Shown: one piece after another, positions 6,286-12,369 of the stretch
Layout: each line of letters begins with the position of its first letter
How positions within the stretch are numbered: position 1 is the first letter of the stretch
Source of the DNA: a virus
Virus record (IMG/VR): IMGVR_UViG_3300037264_007326
Span: 1 to 26,826 of that record
Direction: 5' to 3' (one strand)
DNA length: 26,826 bases
Made by a program: the position numbers and the translations under genes
Notes under the pieces: generated by a model
What the model saw: the letters and a program-made list of their open reading frames with translations, nothing else
Told to the model about the DNA's origin: nothing
Database searches by the model: none

Positions 6286-7896
6286 ATGATAAATGAACTT
6301 CCAGACCATTTAGGTTCTATGGCGCATTTTGCCGAGTCAAATGGAGACGCCAAAAATAGATTAAAGAAGAGATTATCCCAGGATAGAAGACCAACAACAC
6401 AAACCTCTACTGACTCCTGGGTTAATTGGGGAGGTATGGCTGATGTTTTGGGACAACCATTTGATGTTGCCAAAATTCCCCTTTCTAAATTGGAACAAAT
6501 GCAAAGAGATCCAATGCTTTCCTTTGGATTGATGTTTGTTAAGGTTCCGTTAATTCGCGCCCCCTGGTATATACAAAGTTCTGATGCAAGGAGGGCATCT
6601 TTTGTAGATAATGCCCTTAGAAAAATATATGGAAGATTAATACTTGCATATTCAAATTGTTTTTCATTTGGCTTTTCAGGAATAATTAAAAGATTTGAAT
6701 ATGAAAATCCTGATTGGGTATTTATAGATAAGAATGATCCAGAAAGCACAGAAGCAAAAGTTTGGGACACTGACATACAGGCGTTAACCTGGAAGCCATT
6801 CTTGGCATTAAACCCTCGTCAGGCATCTCCTCATTGGAATGCCAAAGGGGAGTTTGCAGGAATTGATTATGTTCCAGCTCAATCAACGTTTCCTTTTTTC
6901 AATATAGGAAATAGCAATACAGGAAGGGCGGCAGATGTCCCTCTTGATTGGGCGCTTTGGGCTACAAATGAAAAGGATTCTGTATACGGTTCACTTTGGG
7001 GGTATCCAAGACTAGGATATTCTTATCGCTATTGGTGGTCCTATTGGTATTTGTTCGGATTAGCAGATAGAGCATTTGAGAGATGGGCTGATCCTCCAAT
7101 TGTTGTTTATCATCCAAATGAAGTTGGTATAGACGACGAAGGTAATGAAGTTAACTATGCGATAGAAGGCCTGACCGTTGCAGAAAAATTTAGATCAGGA
7201 GCAAATATTTCTCTCCCTGGTTCAGCCATCACAAGCGGACTTGACGATAAGGCTTCCAATATGAGAGAATGGGAAATAAATCAAATGAAGTCTGAAGCAA
7301 ACTTCAATGCCATGGACACATGGTTCAAATATTTGGATGTTCAAAAACTTAGATCAATGATGGTTCCAGAACAAAGTCTTATGGAGGGCCAAGGTGGATC
7401 AAGTTCAAGAAACGTGGCAGAGCAATTTGGCGATATATTCCAGGAATCTCAAGCTGTTGTTATGCAGGAAATTGACGATATGATTAATAGATACATGATT
7501 CCTCAACTTCTTGAAGCCAACTTTGGGCCGGGAGGAGCCACATGCAAGAAAATAACTACAGGGTTTGATCCAGCGGATATTGAGACAATGAGATCTATAG
7601 TTGGAGCCTTTGCAAATAAGGATACGGAAATTCCAGTGGATATGAGGGAAACATTGGAGCGTCTTGGAGTTCCAACTATGAGCCAAGAGGCATATATGAG
7701 ACATCTTCAGAAAAAGGCAGAAGAGTCCGAAAAAATAAGAACTCAAGAGATTGAAGCCAAACAAGGAAATGCAGGTGTAACAAAAGAAGGTCTTTATTAT
7801 GACGAAAAAGAGGTAATTGTTCTTTCCGATGATGAACACGGTGGCTTTAAAAAGTGGCTTGATAAAGTAAGAGGAAAGGGCGACACAAATATTTAA
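6286..7896 (+). CDS. Portal protein
   Basis: At 536 residues it has the normal size for a portal, the dodecameric ring at the DNA-entry vertex. It starts two bases after TerL. Supporting features are the early segment with QMQRDPMLSFGLMFVKVPL (entry helix and beta region), the aromatic WWSYWYLFGLADRAFERWADPP stretch, the KLRSMMVPEQSL segment leading into an acidic and Gln-rich helical crown (SSSRNVAEQFGDIFQE), and a charged, flexible C-terminal tail (about 470-536). These resemble portals of the phage_portal/DUF935 type. The ribosome binding site is weak (AAGAAAA), so coupling to TerL is likely. It is followed by 90 gene-free bases. Confidence 0.88.
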   Translation: MINELPDHLGSMAHFAESNGDAKNRLKKRLSQDRRPTTQTSTDSWVNWGGMADVLGQPFDVAKIPLSKLEQMQRDPMLSFGLMFVKVPLIRAPWYIQSSDARRASFVDNALRKIYGRLILAYSNCFSFGFSGIIKRFEYENPDWVFIDKNDPESTEAKVWDTDIQALTWKPFLALNPRQASPHWNAKGEFAGIDYVPAQSTFPFFNIGNSNTGRAADVPLDWALWATNEKDSVYGSLWGYPRLGYSYRYWWSYWYLFGLADRAFERWADPPIVVYHPNEVGIDDEGNEVNYAIEGLTVAEKFRSGANISLPGSAITSGLDDKASNMREWEINQMKSEANFNAMDTWFKYLDVQKLRSMMVPEQSLMEGQGGSSSRNVAEQFGDIFQESQAVVMQEIDDMINRYMIPQLLEANFGPGGATCKKITTGFDPADIETMRSIVGAFANKDTEIPVDMRETLERLGVPTMSQEAYMRHLQKKAEESEKIRTQEIEAKQGNAGVTKEGLYYDEKEVIVLSDDEHGGFKKWLDKVRGKGDTNI

Positions 7897-7904
7897 TATA
7901 TGAC

Positions 7905-7910
7905 TATAAT
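7905..7910 (+). promoter_or_regulatory. Candidate -10 box before the first virion-type gene
   Basis: A consensus TATAAT lies in the 90-base gap between the portal gene and the next gene. There is no matching -35 or TGn extension and the surroundings are AT-rich, so chance is a real alternative. No terminator hairpin is seen in this gap. Confidence 0.3.
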
Positions 7911-7986
7911 ACAACTAATATTATAAATAACTCATGTAAGATTTTAAAGGAAATAAAAATAATTTACAAAAGGCAGGTGACTTATT

Positions 7987-8436
7987 ATGCCAGTAACAAG
8001 CAAATGGTTTGGTAACGGACTTTTAGGGCAATATAGTGTAACAGCAGCAAGACGAGTTGATTGGGCAACAGATGCAATTACCGTTTCTCTTCACACGGTA
8101 ACATATGTTCCCAGCCAGGACGCAGATGATTTCTGGAATGACGCCACAAATGAAATTTCAGGAACAGGATATTCAACTCCAGGTTTGGTGCTTGGTTCAA
8201 AAACAACAGCATATGATTCAGGCACAAATGAAACAAGACTTGATGCCGCAGATGCAGCATGGACTACTGCTTCATTTACAGCAAGAATCGCCGTTGTATA
8301 TTCAAATACAGGCGGTGCATCAACAACAGACCCGGTTCTTACTTATGTGGACTTTGGTGGAGACGAAACAGTGTCTTCAGGAACATTCACAATTCAGTGG
8401 GACGCGACGGGCGTGGCTAAGATTACCGCCTCATGA
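7987..8436 (+). CDS. Small beta-rich virion-type protein
   Basis: A 149-residue protein made of short beta strands separated by Gly/Asp/Thr turns. It starts MPVTSKWFGNGLLGQYS and contains the VDWATDAITVSLHTVTYVPSQDADDFW block, then VSGTGYS-like and YVDFGGDETVSSG segments. Similar small proteins are widespread in actinobacteriophage structural regions, usually without a defined role, and I recognise that general pattern only. A good site (AGGTGA, seven bases before the ATG) supports the start. It directly follows the portal gene but is too small to be a normal major capsid protein. A head-decoration or tail accessory role is inferred. Confidence 0.7.
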   Translation: MPVTSKWFGNGLLGQYSVTAARRVDWATDAITVSLHTVTYVPSQDADDFWNDATNEISGTGYSTPGLVLGSKTTAYDSGTNETRLDAADAAWTTASFTARIAVVYSNTGGASTTDPVLTYVDFGGDETVSSGTFTIQWDATGVAKITAS

Positions 8437-8480
8437 TTTTCGTAACACTCTAAGATATAGCTCCCAAGGTAATGTGTTTG

Positions 8481-8489
8481 TGCTATAAT
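8481..8489 (+). promoter_or_regulatory. Extended -10 promoter before the HNH gene
   Basis: TGCTATAAT, a perfect extended -10, begins 17 bases before the HNH start codon. The predicted transcript start (about 8496) is almost at the ATG (8498), so the message would be nearly leaderless. No -35 is visible. The 61-base gap 8437-8497 holds no hairpin. Confidence 0.5.
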
Positions 8490-8497
8490 GAAGAGAT

Positions 8498-9220
8498 ATG
8501 AAAAATTATGAGAAAGACTTCAACGGGCAATGGTGGTATGTTTATAAGAGTGGAAGAGACAAAGCTCTCGAAAGAATCTGCCTCTATTGCGGAAGTTTAT
8601 TTTATTGTCGCGCAGCAGAGAAAAGAGATTGTTGCACACAAAAATGCACTAGAGCAAGTGAACCACCCAAAGAAATGGCTATAGCTAAAGAACCAGAGCA
8701 AGTCAGAGAAAAGTATAATTATTCTAAAGATGAATTTGGTTGGTGGTGGTATATAGCCGGAGGAACTAAATGCAGATGCAAGGTAAAAAAATGCGAACAA
8801 TGCAATAAATATTATATAATTGCGCCCCAACATTTCAAAACTTCACGTTTTTGCACAAGACATTGTAGCTCCAAATCTCAACCTAAACAGGGAGAAAAGT
8901 CTCGCAGATGGAATGGTGGAAGGAGAAAAAATAATAGTGGTTATGTTGAAATTTGGATTTCCAAAGAAGAAAGACAAAAAAGAAACAGAAAAAGACAATA
9001 TATATTAGAGCATAGACTTGTAATGGAAAAAAAACTTGGAAGAAAATTACAGGAAAATGAATCCATACATCATATAAATGGCGTTAAAGATGATAATAGA
9101 CCAGAAAATCTTGAATTATGGGTTAAGCATTCTACACCAGGTATTAGAACCAAAGATGTGATAGAATGTATTTGTTGTCAAGGCAAGGGTTATATTTTGA
9201 AAGAGGATTCCATTGGTTGA
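8498..9220 (+). CDS. HNH endonuclease with duplicated zinc-ribbon modules
   Basis: A 240-residue, basic, probably homing-type nuclease. The C-terminal half has an HNH_3-like core: EHRLVMEKKLGRKL (about 171-184), SIHHINGVKDDNRPENLELW (189-208, catalytic His pair and Asn). The N-terminal half contains two copies of one module, each with a WWY motif followed by CxxC and a second Cys pair: residues 12-50 (C28, C31, C46, C50) and 82-123 (C99, C102, C119, C123). A last CICC lies near 225. It sits between virion-type genes, has its own promoter candidate and a poor ribosome site (AAGAG very close to the ATG), and looks like an inserted element. It overlaps the next gene by 8 bases. Confidence 0.88.
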   Translation: MKNYEKDFNGQWWYVYKSGRDKALERICLYCGSLFYCRAAEKRDCCTQKCTRASEPPKEMAIAKEPEQVREKYNYSKDEFGWWWYIAGGTKCRCKVKKCEQCNKYYIIAPQHFKTSRFCTRHCSSKSQPKQGEKSRRWNGGRRKNNSGYVEIWISKEERQKRNRKRQYILEHRLVMEKKLGRKLQENESIHHINGVKDDNRPENLELWVKHSTPGIRTKDVIECICCQGKGYILKEDSIG

Positions 9221-9647
9221 AATTATAAAATCAAATAATATTTTTTCAAAGGATGTTTTAATTGACGCCCCTCCTGCAATTTTTGGTTCAACCCCAAATG
9301 AAAGGCAACTAAAAAAGATAATCAAATCAATAATTCCTGGTGTTGAAATTGACGCCAAGGATGTTATTGATATGCAACAGGCAACGATTAGGGAATTAGA
9401 AAGTAATTTAGAAAAAACAAGAATTGTGGCAACAACAATTGCCAATTCCTGTCTTTGTTTATATAAAATGTTATTGGATGAGGGCTATACTGATGACGGG
9501 GAATCAGTTAGATTTTCGAAGGAATTGGTAGATAGAATGAAGGGTGCAGAGATATCTATAACCGAAGATGGTTTTGGAGATAGATATTTGCGCATAACTT
9601 CAAGACATGATCATCCAGTTTGGGAAGGAAGGCAAATAGATGAGTGA
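9213..9647 (+). CDS. Hypothetical protein, 144 aa, TTG start
   Basis: The TTG at 9213 has GAGG six bases upstream, inside the end of the HNH gene. The product is acidic and mixed helix/strand: an N-terminal segment with a DAPPAIFGSTPNERQLKKIIKSII stretch, a helical centre (IDMQQATIRELESNLEKTRIVATTIANS) that may form a short coiled coil, and a C-terminal part with strands (ISITEDGFGDRYLRITS). The stop overlaps the next gene by eight bases. I do not recognise the family. Its place in the virion-type operon suggests a structural or assembly accessory, but nothing in the sequence proves this. Confidence 0.6.
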   Translation: MVEIIKSNNIFSKDVLIDAPPAIFGSTPNERQLKKIIKSIIPGVEIDAKDVIDMQQATIRELESNLEKTRIVATTIANSCLCLYKMLLDEGYTDDGESVRFSKELVDRMKGAEISITEDGFGDRYLRITSRHDHPVWEGRQIDE

Positions 9648-9900
9648 TTTTGAAGAAGAAGTTTCTGAATTATTAGCAGAGCCAGTGCAATTAAAACTTT
9701 ATAAGGTTGTTTCACAACCAGAAGGTGAGCCAACATTTGTTGATGAATCAAGTGGTAATGAAAGACCATATATGATTCAAACGGTTCTCTTGGCTGAAAG
9801 TGAAAAATTGGCCAAGAAACAAGTTGAAGCACAGAATTGGGATCTACATTTGTCTGGTGATTTACTTTATGATGTGGTTAGTGTAGAAGAACAGGAATAG
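9640..9900 (+). CDS. Small acidic hypothetical protein, 86 aa
   Basis: Begins MSDFEEEVSELLAEPVQLKLY, strongly acidic, with a central region rich in strands and a helix (LAESEKLAKKQVEAQNWDLH) ending in an acidic tail. It overlaps the previous gene by eight bases and ends three bases before the next ATG, so it is part of the same operon. The layout of a strand, a loop, then a Lys-rich helix recalls small phage proteins of unknown role. I do not recognise it. Confidence 0.6.
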   Translation: MSDFEEEVSELLAEPVQLKLYKVVSQPEGEPTFVDESSGNERPYMIQTVLLAESEKLAKKQVEAQNWDLHLSGDLLYDVVSVEEQE

Positions 9901-9903
9901 TAT

Positions 9904-10347
9904 ATGGCTATTTATTCAGCGGCAGGAAGAAGTACGGGCGCTGGCACAACATTGTTGCCAACTGTTTCCTTGTACGCTGTTACGGCATCCGGCGGTGCTA
10001 TTAGAGAGATTGGTGTTTTTAATACAACTGTTACCGCTGTTGCGCTTAGAGTTGCAAGATTAACGACAGCAGGAACTCCAGGCACAGGCTTTACAGAAGT
10101 TGAATATGATGAAGATTCTCCTGCTCCAGTAATGACGGCGTTTGATACGCATACATCTACGGGCCCTACAATTGCAACAGGATCATTTAGACAGGCATCT
10201 CTTGGTGCAGCTATTGGTTCAGGACTTATATGGACATTTGGCGGAAGAGGACTTGTTATTCCCCCTGGAACTGCTAACGGTATTGGCATTATTGTTGCAG
10301 TAGGAACAGGACAAATAATAGACTTTTATTTTGATTGGGAAGAATAA
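9904..10347 (+). CDS. Beta-sandwich virion-type protein, 147 aa
   Basis: Starts MAIYSAAGRSTGAGTT and continues through IREIGVFNTTVTAVALRVARLTTAGTPGTGF, a conserved-looking middle, and GLVIPPGTANGIGIIVAVGTGQ before an acidic end (FDWEE). This order of an N-terminal glycine loop, an IREIGVFN strand and a VIPPGT strand is one I recognise from small proteins in actinobacteriophage structural regions, where they are annotated as hypothetical. GGA lies seven bases before the ATG. It abuts the next gene. A role in decorating the capsid or tail is inferred. Confidence 0.7.
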   Translation: MAIYSAAGRSTGAGTTLLPTVSLYAVTASGGAIREIGVFNTTVTAVALRVARLTTAGTPGTGFTEVEYDEDSPAPVMTAFDTHTSTGPTIATGSFRQASLGAAIGSGLIWTFGGRGLVIPPGTANGIGIIVAVGTGQIIDFYFDWEE

Positions 10348-10851
10348 ATGTCAACATATCGTATCCCTATCTTGGATTATGCCAATCCATCTGGAGGTAC
10401 AGCGGGAGCGGTTTTTTGTGAGCCTTATGCAATAAAAGCCACAAATGATGTGTGGAACCGACTTGTGTGGATCTTTGTCAACACAGCCACTCGTGATGGA
10501 TTACATTCAGGTTTTTCTGTTCCTAAAAATTATTCAACGGGCGCCAAATTTGTTGTTGTATGGACATCTACTGTTATAACAGGAGATGTAGTTTGGGATT
10601 TAGATTATCGCACTGTTGCAGGTGATGATGCAAATAGTTTAGATCAAACTGGAAATGAGGAATCACTAACTGTTACGGATACAGCTCCAGGAGCAGCAAA
10701 TAGAAGAATGGAAGTATCAATGACAGCAACCGCAGCAAATTTTGCCGCTGACGAAGAAGTTGAATTTGTCTTATTTAGAGATGGTGCAGCAACGGATACA
10801 TTGGCTGGGGATGTTGTTGTGTTTCAACTACTTTTTGAATATCAGGACTAA
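10348..10851 (+). CDS. Beta-rich virion-type protein, 167 aa
   Basis: Begins MSTYRIPILDYANPSGG directly after the previous stop, with GGA seven bases upstream. The body alternates hydrophobic strands with Asp/Thr/Asn turns (FVVVWTSTVITGDVVWDLDYRTVAGDD) and ends FQLLFEYQD, a pattern of a jelly-roll or Ig-like sandwich. It is the last of a run of genes with the local, AT-rich composition before the GC-rich modules begin. The family is not known to me by function. A virion surface role is inferred from neighbours and fold character. Confidence 0.65.
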   Translation: MSTYRIPILDYANPSGGTAGAVFCEPYAIKATNDVWNRLVWIFVNTATRDGLHSGFSVPKNYSTGAKFVVVWTSTVITGDVVWDLDYRTVAGDDANSLDQTGNEESLTVTDTAPGAANRRMEVSMTATAANFAADEEVEFVLFRDGAATDTLAGDVVVFQLLFEYQD

Positions 10852-10853
10852 TT

Positions 10854-11606
10854 GTGGCGCTCACATTTGGAGCCGCCACAACAGACCGGGTTGACATCGC
10901 CCTCGGCCTTGGAACTCCATCCGCGCTCTCGATCCTGATGTGGGTGTATCCGACGACCCGCACGAATGCTCGGCGTTGGTGGGCGCAATCGGGGACAGAA
11001 GGGGGTGTCTATTCACACAACATCTTGTGGAACTTCGTCGGCACCGGAATCGAGATCGAGGTTGTGCGCACAACCTCTTCCGCTATTGTCGTCACGTCTG
11101 ACACGTGGACGCTGAACAAGTGGTGGTGTCTCGTGGTGACGTACTCGGAGGCGGACGGAATCGACGCCTACCGGGGCGATCTCACCACCGAGCTTGCGCA
11201 GCTCACCTACTCGACGGACACGACCGGGGTTGGCACCACCAAGACGGCGGCCGAGGACAGACACCAAATCTCCAACATCGGCACCAATAACACGTTCCAG
11301 GGTCGGATCGCCCGCGCCGTCCGCTGGCGTCGCAGAATGACGCTCGCGGAGGCGATCGGCCAGCAATGGATCACCCGCCCCGACGCCGACACCGACTTCT
11401 TCTTCGAGCTTGGCTACGCGGGCACCGGCACACAGCCGAACCTCACGAGCCTGGGGAACGGCAAGAACGGGACTGTGACGGGGGCGACGGTGTCGGATCA
11501 TGCTCCTTTGCCAATGAAAATTATCCCAAGACGATCTTATTATAAGCCACCAACAGAAACAAGTGGTCTTCAATTACGTACTATTACTTCTCAATTGAGG
11601 TTCTAG
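10854..11606 (+). CDS. LamG/concanavalin A-like protein with GC-rich N-terminal module
   Basis: A 250-residue protein starting with GTG at 10854, with AGGA six bases upstream. Residues about 1-217 form a LamG-like jelly roll: LTFGAATTDRVDIALG, FSxxxW-type strand SILMWVYPTTRTNARRWWAQ, WWCLVVTYSE and QGRIARAVRWRRRMTLAEA. Such domains bind sugars or proteins on phage surfaces. The DNA of this part is very GC-rich (42 of 60 bases in the line from 11341). Near 11505 it changes abruptly to AT-rich DNA that codes for a basic tail (PLPMKIIPRRSYYKPP...) rich in Arg/Lys/Tyr. The foreign composition points to recent exchange with a high-GC phage, leaving the native tail in place. Confidence 0.8.
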   Translation: MALTFGAATTDRVDIALGLGTPSALSILMWVYPTTRTNARRWWAQSGTEGGVYSHNILWNFVGTGIEIEVVRTTSSAIVVTSDTWTLNKWWCLVVTYSEADGIDAYRGDLTTELAQLTYSTDTTGVGTTKTAAEDRHQISNIGTNNTFQGRIARAVRWRRRMTLAEAIGQQWITRPDADTDFFFELGYAGTGTQPNLTSLGNGKNGTVTGATVSDHAPLPMKIIPRRSYYKPPTETSGLQLRTITSQLRF

Positions 11607-11607
11607 G

Positions 11608-12369
11608 ATGCCGTTCCCCACTATTCCAACTGTTGCCGCTGGCCGTGTTCTTACGACGAACATCGACGGCACCGGCACCCGCACGTTCCCTGACCTGTCC
11701 GGGCTGACCAAGAACGAGGGCGACCTACTGATCGGGATCATCGTCGCCTACCAGTCGTCGGCCGGGGCGGGCGCACCGGGCGGCACCGTGTTCTCCGCCT
11801 GGGGTGCGTCGTTCACCGAGTTCTGCGACCAGATGACCGCCGACTCCTCCACGATGGCGATCGGGGCGGCGTACAAGTGGTCTACGGGGTCGGAGACGGG
11901 GACGTTCACGGTGACGCAGGCGGCGACGATCACGGGAGGCGCCTCTTTGATCCTGCTCTCGATTCCAGCCTCGGACGGCATAACAGCGCCGGAGGCTGGA
12001 ACCATAGCCGACGGCACTGGTGCCGCAGCCGACCCCGGCTCCTTCGACCCGGCAGGGTGGGGCGCGGAGGACACCCTGTGGATCTCCGTCAACTGCAACG
12101 GCATGATCAACGCGGGCGGGTCGTGGACGGCGACGGTCGCGACCGCGCCGACCAACTACACCGACAGGGTGGACACCAACAGGGCGGACGACAGCATCGT
12201 AGGCCGGGTCGAAGGGGCGGTCGCGTTCCGCCAGTTGAACGCCGCAGCCGAGGATGTCGGCGCGGGCAGCTCGGATGTGTCGAACGCACGCAACTCGGCT
12301 CTGCTGATCGCGGTACGCCCGCGTCCTATTATTCCAATAGTTGTTATTCCAAGGGGCTGGCAACAATAA
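11608..12369 (+). CDS. Virion-type protein, GC-rich body with AT-rich ends
   Basis: A 253-residue protein starting MPFPTIPTVAAGRVLTTN. The ribosome site GAGG lies in the AT-rich end of the upstream gene, seven bases before the ATG. The body has strands and Gly/Ala/Thr loops (LSGLTKNEGDLLIGIIVAYQ, AAYKWSTGSETGTFTVTQAA, EDTLWISVNCNGMI, ARNSALLIAVRPRP). I recognise this order from small actinobacteriophage structural proteins of unknown role. From about 11640 to 12325 the DNA is GC-rich. The last 14 codons (PIIPIVVIPRGWQQ) are AT-rich and echo the IIPR of the preceding protein's tail. This is a second module swap beside the first. Confidence 0.75.
   Translation: MPFPTIPTVAAGRVLTTNIDGTGTRTFPDLSGLTKNEGDLLIGIIVAYQSSAGAGAPGGTVFSAWGASFTEFCDQMTADSSTMAIGAAYKWSTGSETGTFTVTQAATITGGASLILLSIPASDGITAPEAGTIADGTGAAADPGSFDPAGWGAEDTLWISVNCNGMINAGGSWTATVATAPTNYTDRVDTNRADDSIVGRVEGAVAFRQLNAAAEDVGAGSSDVSNARNSALLIAVRPRPIIPIVVIPRGWQQ

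Noticed and set aside
11013-12366. Minus-strand frames of 186 and 213 residues in the GC-rich modules
   Set aside because: High-GC DNA has few stop codons. The products are Arg/Gly/Pro-rich with no fold, while the plus-strand frames have clear domain character.
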